The notes: generated by a model from the letters alone, not told the origin. A stretch of DNA of 64,000 nucleotides from Nitrospira sp. (GCA_005116745.1 SWDS01000008.1:182912-246911); one strand, 5' to 3'; counted from the first letter of the stretch, positions 18,524 through 27,436 are shown. Numbers and translations are program-made.

Positions 18524-19076
18524 TCTCACTATAGGTTTTCGAAAAAATTTATTCCTTGTATGCCAGACACGAGGTGTTCCATCAGAAGCTAGCGGGCCGA
18601 CTCCTTGACCGATGGAATAGGGACTCTAACAAACCGTTTCCTCTCAGAAAAGGATACGATTGTGCCTGCGACCAGCCATTTGGCTCTGGCCTTGGGAAAT
18701 TGGTCTCTAGATCTTTTCCCCATCTCAATGGAGCCGTCTTTTCTTCCTCAGCCCCTTGACAGAAAAGAAACCTCGCTCCTGTTGCTGAGAGCCGTCATCC
18801 CCAGAAATCTGTCAATCCTGTGGATAACCATGGGATTAGTGGCATGTGCGCCATCATCAGCGTAGATATCCTAGATCATGTCAAGAAATATTCCTAGGAA
18901 TATGCAAGAAATGAAATAAATTATCCTGATACCACTACTACTTGTGGCACAATCATATTGAAGCGGATGCCTGCAAAATAGGCACTTTGCTGAATACACA
19001 CGCCATTTGCACTGTCTTTTGCAGAATAATGAGACTTGTTCACATGGTTGTCCACAGAAGATGTGGAATAAGAATT
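18524..19076. other. intergenic, AT-rich, with a palindrome
   Basis: No convincing gene; frames at 18556-18865 lack ribosome sites. It contains the 16-base palindrome listed separately. Confidence 0.35.
18888..18903. promoter_or_regulatory. 16-base perfect palindrome
   Basis: ATATTCCTAGGAATAT is a perfect inverted repeat without spacer, the form of a dimeric repressor site. No promoter or gene start is adjacent on either side that I can identify, so the role is a guess. Confidence 0.3.
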
Positions 19077-19568
19077 CTACTTGTGGTGAGCAGGCCTCGT
19101 GGACTTCCACTTCCACGGTGGGATGGGATTTGACTCGGACCACAGACCTGTCCCCGCGGCTCTGGCCAGCTCTTCCATATCCTTCATGGCTTGATCGCCT
19201 GACCCGCCCGGTGGCACCCAAGCGAGCCCTTCTTTGACTAGTTCATGGGTGATCTGTCGTCCATCCGGCAGTAGGATGTCAACGGTCATCCGACCCTGTC
19301 GATCTCGCTTCAAGTTTCGCACGACCACTTCACGGTTGGCGATATAGGCAGCCGTGACACGTTTCGCCTGTTTCCCATAGGACTGTTTCAGCTCGGGACA
19401 ATCCACCCCGCGAAGATACACCATGTCCCTTCGGCCTTGATGGTAGATGGTGAGGCGATCTCCTTCGTGGACGATCAAGACCCGCGCGACGAAGTCGGCC
19501 TGGGCAAACGCAGGAGCGACGATGGCCGATACCAGCACCAGGACTGTTACGATACGACGGCTCATCAT
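19077..19568 (-). CDS. exported SNase-like protein
   Basis: The 163-residue product has a signal peptide ending in PAFAQA. The nuclease-fold core is VLIVHEGDRLTIYHQG, VYLRGVDCPELKQSYGKQA, QGRMTVDILLPDGRQITHELVKEGLAWV, the usual order for secreted thermonuclease-like proteins. The second Arg (QGR) is present, but the position equal to Arg35 is Tyr in VYLRGVDCPE, with an Arg two residues later, so catalysis is uncertain. Start could be the ATG at 19568 or 19565; neither has a good ribosome site. Confidence 0.8.
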   Translation of the reverse strand: MMSRRIVTVLVLVSAIVAPAFAQADFVARVLIVHEGDRLTIYHQGRRDMVYLRGVDCPELKQSYGKQAKRVTAAYIANREVVVRNLKRDRQGRMTVDILLPDGRQITHELVKEGLAWVPPGGSGDQAMKDMEELARAAGTGLWSESNPIPPWKWKSTRPAHHK

Positions 19569-19592
19569 GATTTTGTATGCTACTGCCAGCAA

Positions 19593-19955
19593 CCCATTCA
19601 GCCAATCATTTCTGAGTTTGCGACAGAGATGCTTTCCGTTTGGAGTACAGGAACGCGATGGTCTTGCGGGGAATGCGTCAACCCCTCACGCCCCTCCTGG
19701 CGGATAACAGTCCTGACCTCCCCGAGTACTCAGGGTAGCTATTCCTGTATACACCTGTTAAGATGTCGATGTTTCATAGCGGAGGGCCTCGCATGAAACA
19801 CGAATTTCAACGGCCTGTCACCGATGTTGTTCCTGCCGAGAATCTGATCGGAAGCCTGACCTGAGCCGTTCATCAACTACGTCTTCGGCCCTCTCCTTCC
19901 CCTCTGAAGTCCTTCTCGTGTATTGAACAATATCATTTTGGAAGGAGGAACCCCC
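19593..19955. other. intergenic, leader of the RRM gene
   Basis: Divergent promoter region. No gene seen. GGAAGGAGG lies just before the RRM start. Confidence 0.35.
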
Positions 19956-20288
19956 ATGGGTTCAAAATTGTATGTCGGCGGATTGCCCTACTCGGCAACC
20001 GAATCTCAACTCACCAGCCTGTTTGCAGAGCACGGCACGGTCGAATCGGCCCGCGTGATCGCGGACAAGTTCACGGGTCAGTCACGTGGATTCGGCTTCG
20101 TAGAGATGTCGACCGCCGAAGAAGCGAAGGCAGCCATCACTGCCCTGAACGGGTCACAGATGGACGGACGGTCATTGACCGTGAATGAAGCGAAGCCAAT
20201 GGAGCCACGTTCCGGCGGTGGTGCGGGTGGAGGCGGCTCACGATTCGGTGGTGGTGGTGGTGGCGGACGCGACCGCAACCGCTATTAA
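19956..20288 (+). CDS. RRM-type RNA-binding protein with glycine-rich tail
   Basis: The 110-residue product is a single RNA-recognition motif: RNP2 is LYVGGL (residues 5-10) and RNP1 is RGFGFVEM (about 45-52), with both aromatic positions kept. The tail (GGGAGGGGSRFGGGGGGG) is the flexible type seen in cyanobacterial Rbp and related bacterial proteins, which respond to cold. ATG at 19956 follows a strong GGAGG; the frame's earlier start does not. A 12-bp terminator follows. Confidence 0.95.
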   Translation: MGSKLYVGGLPYSATESQLTSLFAEHGTVESARVIADKFTGQSRGFGFVEMSTAEEAKAAITALNGSQMDGRSLTVNEAKPMEPRSGGGAGGGGSRFGGGGGGGRDRNRY

Positions 20289-20316
20289 TCCCGATACACA
20301 TTCTGCCTGAATACGA

Positions 20317-20344
20317 AAGGGGCGCTTCACTCGAAGCGCCCCTT
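20317..20344 (+). terminator. intrinsic terminator of the RRM gene
   Basis: Twelve-base-pair perfect stem AAGGGGCGCTTC with a four-base loop, followed by a second small hairpin (ATCCC/GGGAT) and CTCTTTTC. Confidence 0.8.
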
Positions 20345-20388
20345 CAATCCCTTCGGGATGCTCTTTTCATTAAATCTAACTTCTACAC

Positions 20389-20733
20389 TTATCCCCACGT
20401 ACGGTGAACTTCGCTCACCTGTTCACCACCCTCAGTCTTGGCAATCACCCAGTTCACATCGTCAGGGATGGATACTATTTTGAGCTTCGCCGCATGTCCA
20501 TCGGCTGCTTCCAGAAGTTCTTCCACTACACGAACCAGGTTCTCATCATCCCGTGGGATGAGCTTCCCATACTGATTCAGGCTCGGTTCCCGTGGCCCAG
20601 CTGCCTGAGGCCAATAGGACCCGCGATCCGTCTCCGCCAGCGCCTGAGGTTGGCCTAGTTCACGCAACCTGCTCAGTGCCTTATGGCTGATGCAGAATTC
20701 ATCATAGCTCCGGTTGATCACGATTCGCTTCAT
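20389..20733 (-). CDS. conserved-looking hypothetical protein
   Basis: The 114-residue product starts KRIVINRSYDEFCISHKALSRLRELG and ends DDVNWVIAKTEGGEQVSEVHRTWG. Small proteins with this start (strand, then a short 'S..A...L.E.G' helix) and a W...E.HR.W end are widespread, but no function is known to me. GAGGGAG lies upstream of the ATG at 20733. Confidence 0.65.
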   Translation of the reverse strand: MKRIVINRSYDEFCISHKALSRLRELGQPQALAETDRGSYWPQAAGPREPSLNQYGKLIPRDDENLVRVVEELLEAADGHAAKLKIVSIPDDVNWVIAKTEGGEQVSEVHRTWG

Positions 20734-20786
20734 GTTCGCTCCCTCAGTAAATACGGCCATTGTTCTGCCGCCGAATAACTGCTCGC

Positions 20787-21029
20787 CTACACCGCTGGGG
20801 CTGCATCTTTATATCCGATATAGTTCCCCGTCCAATGGGAGTAGCGCCGGTTCGCCCATGTTGCCACCTCACCTTTCTGGAGCTCCCCATACCGCTTCTG
20901 GAGGACTGTCTCGAACCTGCCAAGATCTCCTTGAATTTCGATGAGGTCCGCCTCCGTGATGTTCACCCACTTAGTCCTGAGTGGCGTTTTGAGTTGCTCC
21001 CAGAATTGCCCGAATTGTTCCTTATTCAT
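20787..21029 (-). CDS. CsbD-like stress protein
   Basis: The 80-residue product resembles the CsbD family in size and pattern: MNKEQFGQFWEQLKTPLRTKWVNITEADL, then GDLGRFETVLQKRYG. CsbD proteins are small, helical and induced by general stress; their activity is unknown. AAGGAG precedes the ATG at 21029. It may be transcribed with the hypothetical gene downstream. Confidence 0.75.
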   Translation of the reverse strand: MNKEQFGQFWEQLKTPLRTKWVNITEADLIEIQGDLGRFETVLQKRYGELQKGEVATWANRRYSHWTGNYIGYKDAAPAV

Positions 21030-21359
21030 ATGGACTCCTTGGTGAGAAGATGAGGTCTCCACTCCTCTCGACGGCAAGACGCCTCCGGCGTGCTGGGCAG
21101 AGAGACGACCGTGGAAACTCAGGCGCAGAAGCGGCGACGACCGGGGAATCAGACGCGCACGAACGGCATGGGAAGGAATCGCGCGAGGGATAAGATAGTC
21201 AGCGATGGCTTAGTACGTCATTTTAATAGCCTACAAGACAGACTCAGACTCTGTCAACGGAGACAAAGACGGGAAACACGTGGCCTTGACCAGGCTCTCA
21301 TCAGGGCGTAGGGTGAGTGCTGTACTCCTCGACCGCCTTCGTTTCGGAGGTGGTACGTT

Positions 21360-21677
21360 ATGATCTTCCGTCGACGTGAAATCCGATTAATATGCAGAGG
21401 CACGGATGTCCTCTTCTTGAGTTCGTCCCTCGCCACTCGCCTCACGAGCCTCTTCTCACGCACTGTCATCGGGCTTGTGAGCCTCACGACCCTATTTCTT
21501 TCCGATGTGACATCGCATGCCTGCGAGTATCTGCTATGGCAAGGACGTCGTTATGTCCTACCGTTACAACACCATCGCTATCATTGTGGGTCACGTGAAG
21601 TACTTGTGGGACAAACTGCGAGTCAACTCGGAAACGAGGCGGCAAACCATGAAGTAGTAGCGAGGTCAATCCTATGA
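21360..21677 (+). CDS. doubtful ORF ahead of the response regulator
   Basis: This 105-codon frame overlaps the regulator start by four bases (ATGA). It has one hydrophobic stretch (LATRLTSLFSRTVIGLVSLTTLF) and two Cys. Composition is not convincing. The rest of 21030-21673 holds no gene I can support. Confidence 0.22.
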   Translation: MIFRRREIRLICRGTDVLFLSSSLATRLTSLFSRTVIGLVSLTTLFLSDVTSHACEYLLWQGRRYVLPLQHHRYHCGSREVLVGQTASQLGNEAANHEVVARSIL

Positions 21678-22393
21678 CCGGCGAAATGAAGGCGCTTCTT
21701 CGCCGCCAAAGAAACACCAGACCTCGTATCGATCGTGGAGTACACCCGAGGTCCATCCGACTGCTCATTGCTGAAACTCAACGACTGATCAGACAAAGCC
21801 TGCGGCTCCTTCTGGAGCGAGAGCAAGATGTCGCCAGTGTGATTGAGGCGACGGATGGGCATGAGGCGTATCGCTTAGCACTGGAGCATAAACCCGATAT
21901 TGCCCTCCTTGACGTCGACATGCCAGATCTCGACGTGGAGTCGGTGGCAAAACGCATCTATCACCACTTGCCAAATACCAGAATCCTGCTATTAGCCCGA
22001 TACGATGAAGACTCCCGGATAGTGGGAGCTATGCAAGCGGGAGCGTTTGGCTACATCCTCAAGGATACCGACTGGACGGACTTCCTCTGCATTATTAGGG
22101 CTGCCGCTCACGGAGAGCAGGCCGTATCGCCCATGATGCCTGACCGTGTCGTGCGAGCCGTTCCCGGTGCCGTCAAACATCCCTATGCTGAACGCGGCAT
22201 CTTGATCTCCAGCCTAACTGAGCGAGAACAAGAGATACTGGCATGCGCCGCAGCCGGCCGAAGCAATAAGGAAATGGCCGACCAACTCTGTGTCTCAGTC
22301 GAGACTATCAAAACACACTTGCACCATATCTATCAAAAGCTCTCCGTCAGTGGCCGTGTCGAAGCCATTCTCACCTACCTCCGGGCTCAGTAA
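21674..22393 (+). CDS. NarL/FixJ-family response regulator
   Basis: The 239-residue product has a receiver domain (residues 27-145; phosphoacceptor Asp80 in LLDVDMP; Lys in YILKDTD) and a LuxR-type helix-turn-helix (LTEREQEILACAAAGRSNKEMADQLCVSVETIKTHLHHIYQKL). No histidine kinase gene lies next to it, so it is an orphan here. GAGG lies eight bases before the ATG. Targets unknown. Confidence 0.93.
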   Translation: MTGEMKALLRRQRNTRPRIDRGVHPRSIRLLIAETQRLIRQSLRLLLEREQDVASVIEATDGHEAYRLALEHKPDIALLDVDMPDLDVESVAKRIYHHLPNTRILLLARYDEDSRIVGAMQAGAFGYILKDTDWTDFLCIIRAAAHGEQAVSPMMPDRVVRAVPGAVKHPYAERGILISSLTEREQEILACAAAGRSNKEMADQLCVSVETIKTHLHHIYQKLSVSGRVEAILTYLRAQ

Positions 22394-22792
22394 CCATCCC
22401 GTTTTTAGGCGGCTTCGCTCTCACCCAATCGGTGTACGCCATGAATCCATCCGCTGAATTTCCTTCTCTCAGACATTTCCCTTCCGCTTCATACCACTGG
22501 TCTATCGCTCTCGATGTGCGCCCTATGCGTTCCGCATTCGCTATCATGGTTCTTATTATGCTACTATTGATATGTATCTCATTCTTCGCGCCTCCCTTGC
22601 TCAGACTGCATTCGCGCGATCGATACCCTGGCGTAGGAATACTGTTACCTAATCCGCTAGCTGGTTAGCGGTAACCGTTTTTGTCGTATCCTTACGACCG
22701 GCTGCACGTTTGCGGTCATTCCTAACTGACGCAGGTCCGTACTCCCACATCCCAGTACTCCCTGCCCTTGCAGTGAACCGGAAGGAGTCCCG
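22394..22792. other. intergenic region
   Basis: A frame at 22432-22668 would encode one membrane segment (SAFAIMVLIMLLLICISFFAPPLL) but lacks a ribosome site, so I leave it out. AAGGAG at the right edge belongs to the next gene. Confidence 0.3.
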
Positions 22793-23089
22793 ATGAGCCG
22801 TCTGAATCTACAACCCCTGATGACATTTTCTGATGGGTCATATTTGGCAATCAGCACGGAATGTTCAAAGGAAGGTCACTTCTCGTGCTCAGTCTATACC
22901 GTCCTAGAGGAGGGGGATCGCACAGCCTTCCAGAACATTGCCAGCCACTTTCTCTCGGCACCGACCTGTTTGACGGCCCAAGAACAGGCCTATAGTTACA
23001 CCCTCCGGCTCTACCCTCGTGCAGCCGAGTCCATGAAGAAGCCGCCGTACTTAATCTGGCATGGACCGCAATCATCAGAGCGCTCGTGA
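22793..23089 (+). CDS. small hypothetical protein
   Basis: The 98-residue product (MSRLNLQPLMTFSDGSYLAIS...) has two Cys in ECSKEGHFSCSVYTV, no signal peptide and no membrane part. GGAAGGAG precedes the ATG. Not recognised. Confidence 0.5.
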   Translation: MSRLNLQPLMTFSDGSYLAISTECSKEGHFSCSVYTVLEEGDRTAFQNIASHFLSAPTCLTAQEQAYSYTLRLYPRAAESMKKPPYLIWHGPQSSERS

Positions 23090-23661
23090 CCTATCCTCTT
23101 CATTAAGCATGAGAGAACGCATCCACAGGAGCCATCTGGCAGGGACACAAGTCAGGCATTCGTGAACAACAGCGCCCCACGCTGGGCAGACTCTTGCCGG
23201 CGAGCTTGGTCCACACCAACGGCTTGGAGTGCTCATTGATCGTGCGCCAATGTGGACCTTGATGGCAACCGCGTCCCGATTTAGTCCTCAGTCAGCAAAG
23301 CGAACCAGCATCCGACAAGGTTCAGCGACGAAGCACGGAGCGGGGTGATAGGATTCGCAATCTAGATCGACATATGGTAGAGTACGGCCATAGGAGTCCT
23401 GAACTTCGCGCTCCTCCCTCCCTGTTTCGTTTCTGCGCGATTGTATTGATCAATCTATGGCGAGCTTGTCGGACAACGACCTTTGTGTTCAAGTCATGAA
23501 TGGACGCGACGGAGGCTCCGACATCGGTGTCGTCACGACCCTCCACCGTCATATGAAGCACTGGAAATCGGTGCAGGCTAGACAGGCCCTACTTGAGCAA
23601 CCTTGTGCCCTCGCATCTAGGAGAAGACACAGATGAATACCCATAATCAGAGTGACCGTCC
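23090..23661. other. intergenic region, nothing found
   Basis: No frame with a ribosome site or plausible composition on either strand, and no repeat with the rest of the window that I could see. Confidence 0.35.
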
Positions 23662-24048
23662 ATGAGTACCACTAAAACGAATCAACAGCCATCCATTGAG
23701 CGCTGGGTCCGCATCCCCGACGGTACGAAAGTACGTCATCGCTCGGAGGCCTATGATGGGGTCATTGACGGCTTAACGGAGATCGTCTCTGGATCAGAAC
23801 GTAACCCGGACGGGAAAACGCAATATCGCGTGAATGTGGGAGACAGTACACGACTGCTCGTCTCGGAGAATCACCTCAATATTCTGGTTGACAACAAAAA
23901 TATGGTTCTCCTCGCTCGTGAATCCGAACTGTATCGCCGATCGGTCACCGACCGGCTCCGAGCGGTTTTCCCGGATGATCGGTTCGTGACGACTGGAGGC
24001 AAAGTGCCTGCGTCTAAAGTACCTGCGTCTATCGAGAAGTCGCAGTGA
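23662..24048 (+). CDS. hypothetical protein
   Basis: The 128-residue soluble product begins with a beta-rich, SH3-like segment (RWVRIPDGTKVRHRSEAYDGVIDGLTEIV...KTQYRVNVGD), followed by a helical end with a short duplicated phrase (KVPASKVPAS). The first part looks like a small nucleic-acid- or protein-binding barrel; that is inference. No family is recognised. Confidence 0.55.
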   Translation: MSTTKTNQQPSIERWVRIPDGTKVRHRSEAYDGVIDGLTEIVSGSERNPDGKTQYRVNVGDSTRLLVSENHLNILVDNKNMVLLARESELYRRSVTDRLRAVFPDDRFVTTGGKVPASKVPASIEKSQ

Positions 24049-24109
24049 GTGAACGATGAATTTCCTACTACATATTTCATAGGTTTCAATCTTAGACGAT
24101 GGAGAAGCA

Positions 24110-24379
24110 ATGAATACATCATGGGGGACCAAAGCCCCACACCGGCGGAAGCGAGCTATTCTTCGAACCAAGGTCCGTTGGGAGATGCTGGGACTTCAAG
24201 ATCCGACCCAGTCGTCATTGGCACCGTCGATTGAGGATATTCGTCGCCAGATCACTTCAGCCGCAAGTCAGGGATTGAGCCCTGATACACTCTCTCGCTC
24301 TCGCGAGAAAGAGGGACGCCAAAAGCCTGGGTCCAAGGCGTCAGCGGCTCCCCGCAAGCGCGGTAGCACCTCGCAATAG
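24110..24379 (+). CDS. small basic hypothetical protein
   Basis: The 89-residue product is rich in Arg, Lys and Ser (HRRKRAILRTKVRWEMLG; C-terminal KEGRQKPGSKASAAPRKRG). It is probably nucleic-acid-binding by composition. GGAGAAG precedes the ATG. It is followed closely by two further very small genes in the same direction. Confidence 0.45.
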   Translation: MNTSWGTKAPHRRKRAILRTKVRWEMLGLQDPTQSSLAPSIEDIRRQITSAASQGLSPDTLSRSREKEGRQKPGSKASAAPRKRGSTSQ

Positions 24380-24416
24380 CTTGATCTAGGCGAGTCGTGC
24401 CTGAAAGGAGGGCATC

Positions 24417-24602
24417 ATCGGAGGAACAGGCAAAACCACACCCGCTAAGCGGGACCGTGAGAAAGCGCGTCTGCAGAAGCAACGGGACAAGGAAGAGCGC
24501 CGTGTGCAACGGAAGGCCGCCAAAGTCGACCGTCCAGAGCAAGAGGGTGAAGACCCTGACCTCGCGGGCTTACAATGGGGGCCTCAAGATCCGCTCTATT
24601 AA
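24417..24602 (+). CDS. 61-residue basic protein with apparent ATC start
   Basis: The frame reads (I)GGTGKTTPAKRDREKARLQ..., then KQRDKEERRVQRKAAK, ending EGEDPDLAGLQWGPQDPLY. It is closed upstream by TGA at 24402 and contains no ATG, GTG or TTG before the coding part. An excellent AAGGAGG (24405-24411) sits five bases before ATC at 24417, exactly where a start codon belongs. The product, a basic coiled segment with an acidic and aromatic tail, looks real. Either ATC is used, or the start was lost by mutation. Confidence 0.5.
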   Translation: MGGTGKTTPAKRDREKARLQKQRDKEERRVQRKAAKVDRPEQEGEDPDLAGLQWGPQDPLY

Positions 24603-24728
24603 TGGACAGTCTGCACGTGGCATGATGTCCTTGTGATGCCTGCCGACCATAGTTCACTGAATCGAGGCCGCATGTTCTGAACTAGTACCTGACTCAGCAC
24701 GGACTGGTTGCTCCAATAAGGAGTCAGC

Positions 24729-24806
24729 ATGTCAATTAAGATAACTATCTCACTAAATAATAAGGAGAAATCATGGACATCAATACCATCATATTTTTTG
24801 CTGTAA
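24729..24806 (+). CDS. possible 25-codon leader ORF
   Basis: ATG preceded by AAGGAG at five bases; reads MSIKITISLNNKEKSW and ends inside the membrane peptide gene in another frame. It might couple translation to that gene. Weak evidence. Confidence 0.25.
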   Translation: MSIKITISLNNKEKSWTSIPSYFLL

Positions 24807-24856
24807 TTATTGGGCTCGGGATCGGCGGTGTGATCGTATATCTGAAGGGCAGGTAG
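24773..24856 (+). CDS. 27-residue single-span membrane peptide
   Basis: MDINTIIFFAVIIGLGIG continues into GVIVYLKGR: a short polar start, one hydrophobic span of about 20 residues and a positively charged end, the form of KdpF-like or regulatory membrane micropeptides. AAGGAG lies seven bases ahead. No kdp or other partner gene is adjacent. It is flanked by an AT-rich leader with its own small frame. Confidence 0.55.
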   Translation: MDINTIIFFAVIIGLGIGGVIVYLKGR

Positions 24857-25219
24857 CTTCACTCGTGCGATCCGTTCATTGCTGACGATCTATTCTCTGA
24901 TCAGTGGCATCAGACGAGCGATGATCTCACGATGATCGGCTCGCACTCCACGGATAGGCCTCCACAACCCTAGAGGGGTTGCTCCTTCGTTTTATTGGGC
25001 CTTACTCGCCAAAGCAGATCCTTCTTCTCCAAGGATGTGGAGGCCACTCGCTCCACATTCCTCCCTAGCTTCACCATTTCGGCTTGCCACGGATCCGAAT
25101 ACCCTACCAACAGCACCAGCAAGTTATTTCAGCTAGAAATGCGAATCATGGGAGACGTTTATCCACAGACGTCGACGATACGACGAAGACGAATCAGCGG
25201 GATGGCACGAGATATGGTG
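24857..25219. other. intergenic region before tRNA-Thr
   Basis: No gene seen. A frame at 24995-25378 runs through the tRNA and is rejected. Confidence 0.4.
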
Positions 25220-25295
25220 TGGAGCCGGCGACCCGGATTGAACGGGCGACCTGCTGTTTACGAAACAGCTGCTCTACCAACTGAGCTACGCCGGC
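25220..25295 (-). tRNA. tRNA-Thr (anticodon CGT)
   Basis: A 76-base cloverleaf: acceptor GCCGGCG/CGCCGGC, D arm GCTC/GAGC, anticodon stem GCTGT/ACAGC with loop TTCGTAA, T arm with TTCAATC, and encoded CCA. The anticodon reads ACG codons. Confidence 0.95.
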
Positions 25296-25393
25296 ACCTT
25301 GGTGAGACAGACGGGGAGACTGAATCTCAGTCCGGCATGATAACGGCCACCGGCGAGCCTGTCAATAAAGCAGATTGAGCTCAATCAATATTT

Positions 25394-27436
25394 CTATGGC
25401 CCAATATGAATCGGATTGGGGCCTGCGACTGATGAATCAGCAGGAAGGTGGGGGGGCTTCTGTATCGGACTAGGTTTTGGGTTATGACCTCTCGCCAGCG
25501 GATGGATTCGCACCATTCCTCCTCGGCCAGTCCCGGGTAGACAGAGCGCATCTTGTTTGTTCCCGAATTGTTCACGAGCCACCAGAGCCGCCTGTCCACG
25601 AGCATAGGTACAGAGTTCACCGGCGATGACCGTTCCATCTCGATCCACATCAGCGAGACCTTGCAAACCCCTTAACAGATGATAGGTAAACAACCCGTGC
25701 TTGCCTTCGTCATACGGATCGGCTTCTTGCAAGCTTCGATTACCCACCATCCACATCTCCACATCTTTCCTGGCCTCGCTGACAGGGGATTCCCAGGCAG
25801 GCAAAGGGATGTCGGCAAGACCGGCGCCAGGGGACGGATCCATCGAGACATCAAACATCAGAATCGCCCGCCGGATTGGCAATCGAGAGAGCGCTTCCTG
25901 AAGCCGGACAAGTGGGTATAACTGCTGCTTCGCCTCGGAGAGCGTCCCATCATATGGCACAAGCGAGATCGCACCGGTCCCGCCATCTACAAGTGCTCGC
26001 CCAGCAAAGAATATATACACAACGGTCTCTTGGTCCGCCCGCTTTCGAAGCCATCGCTCAAACGTGTCTTCCAGGTCCCGTTCGAGGGCCTGGCGGTCAA
26101 GCAATATGCGGATGCGCTCACCTGGAACACCGCCGATGATACGCAGATATTCAGCCATGACTTCCGCATCGTGGCGCGCATACTTAACCGCCGGCATCTG
26201 TTCGTCTCTAAACGTGCCGATGCCGATCGAAATGATGATGGCCTTCGGCTGATGGAATGCCGCCAGAGAGTTCGGCAGGTTGTCGACATTCGGAACCAGA
26301 GCCGGGTTGATGCCTCTGGGTTTGATCCCAAAACTAAAGACCTTGGGTGGCGGAACGGACGTCACCGGACTAGTCGTCCGCAAGTTCAGCGTTAATTCTC
26401 CCTGGAGGGACTCTTGAGAGGCAGTCACCCGTTGTGTCATCGAGGTCCGTTTAATCTCTCCCGATTGGAGCATGCCGAGGTGGACTTCAGAGGGGAACAA
26501 GGCCGATAAGTCGGTTTTTCCTTCAACTAACACCATCACATCTTTTGCCTCCCCCAGGCCCTCGTTTTTGACTTCAATTTGAATCGTGATGGATTCGTCA
26601 GGCTGGAGGAATTGGTCTCCGTTTTCATCTCGGATAATGGCACGAAAACTCAGTTGCGCTGGCCTACCTGTCGTACTCGAAGCCACCTGCTGTGAATTAT
26701 CCGTTGCCTCCATCACCGCGGGGAGCGATGCGACAAGGCCCGCTGTCGACGGCTCCACGGAAGAGCGTGGACGTGACCCCAGTGGAACCCGTGTGTCTCT
26801 TTGGACAGCGTACTCCCGGATCTGCGCGGATTGCCCGATCTGTTGAGCCAATCCATTGGTCGCCGAATCAATGGCCTCTTGAACTATCGACGTCATCCCC
26901 TCGACCTGACAGGGCTCTTGGCCAACTGTTACCGTACCCTGGCCAGTACCTTCGAACTTCTTATTGAAGAGTAACGTTCCCTCGCGCGCCAAAAACATCA
27001 TTTCAATTCCCACCGTGACCATTGCGGGATAGGTTCCAGGCGTTCGTTTTGGAACGGCGAGCTCGATCCGCCTCACACCCACTCCAACTTCAACCACTCC
27101 ATCTGACGCAATGGGTTCATCTGCGTGGCTCTGGGCCGCGACACCAGTAAAGACTCCCGTCAACTTCGTCGGAACGGAGGTGACAAGCGCATCCGTTAGG
27201 GACATGGATCTCACCTCGCCACAACCATCGTGATATGGCAGCTCAGCCGTGGTCACACTGGGGGAAAACCAGATCACTGGCGTCAGTGGAATCGGTTGAG
27301 TACTGACCGGCTCCTTCCCTCGCTTGAGCAGCGAACAGCTGACACCTGACAGGACGAGGATCAGTGCCACACAAGAGGCAATAATGTGACGGTAGGACTG
27401 GCAATAGACAGTCAGTATAGGTTGTAGCTTATTCAC
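25394..27436 (-). CDS. caspase-fold lipoprotein with lost catalytic residues
   Basis: The 680-residue product has a lipoprotein-type signal (LVLSGVSC; Cys34). Residues 60-200 are a periplasmic beta region; 262-370 resemble a CARDB-like adhesion domain (LSFRAIIRDENGD..., ITIQIEVKNEGLGEAKDV). Residues 398-625 have the peptidase C14 fold: IIISIGIGTF, ARHDAEVMAEYL, TVVYIFFAGRA, RRAILMFDVSMD. In active members the third and fourth read FAGHG and DACxSG, so both His and Cys are missing here (R480 and S/M near 531). Two EF-hand-like loops (270-281 and 596-607) may bind calcium. A pseudo-protease scaffold is the likely role. No partner gene is evident. Confidence 0.8.
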   Translation of the reverse strand: MNKLQPILTVYCQSYRHIIASCVALILVLSGVSCSLLKRGKEPVSTQPIPLTPVIWFSPSVTTAELPYHDGCGEVRSMSLTDALVTSVPTKLTGVFTGVAAQSHADEPIASDGVVEVGVGVRRIELAVPKRTPGTYPAMVTVGIEMMFLAREGTLLFNKKFEGTGQGTVTVGQEPCQVEGMTSIVQEAIDSATNGLAQQIGQSAQIREYAVQRDTRVPLGSRPRSSVEPSTAGLVASLPAVMEATDNSQQVASSTTGRPAQLSFRAIIRDENGDQFLQPDESITIQIEVKNEGLGEAKDVMVLVEGKTDLSALFPSEVHLGMLQSGEIKRTSMTQRVTASQESLQGELTLNLRTTSPVTSVPPPKVFSFGIKPRGINPALVPNVDNLPNSLAAFHQPKAIIISIGIGTFRDEQMPAVKYARHDAEVMAEYLRIIGGVPGERIRILLDRQALERDLEDTFERWLRKRADQETVVYIFFAGRALVDGGTGAISLVPYDGTLSEAKQQLYPLVRLQEALSRLPIRRAILMFDVSMDPSPGAGLADIPLPAWESPVSEARKDVEMWMVGNRSLQEADPYDEGKHGLFTYHLLRGLQGLADVDRDGTVIAGELCTYARGQAALVAREQFGNKQDALCLPGTGRGGMVRIHPLARGHNPKPSPIQKPPHLPADSSVAGPNPIHIGP

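Noticed and set aside
18950-18970. TGGCAC that might be part of a sigma-54 promoter
   Set aside because: The second element (TTGCA at the right spacing) is missing.
22432-22668. Possible small membrane protein
   Set aside because: One hydrophobic span but no ribosome site and no other support.
24995-25378. 127-codon plus-strand frame
   Set aside because: It runs straight through the tRNA-Thr gene on the other strand.
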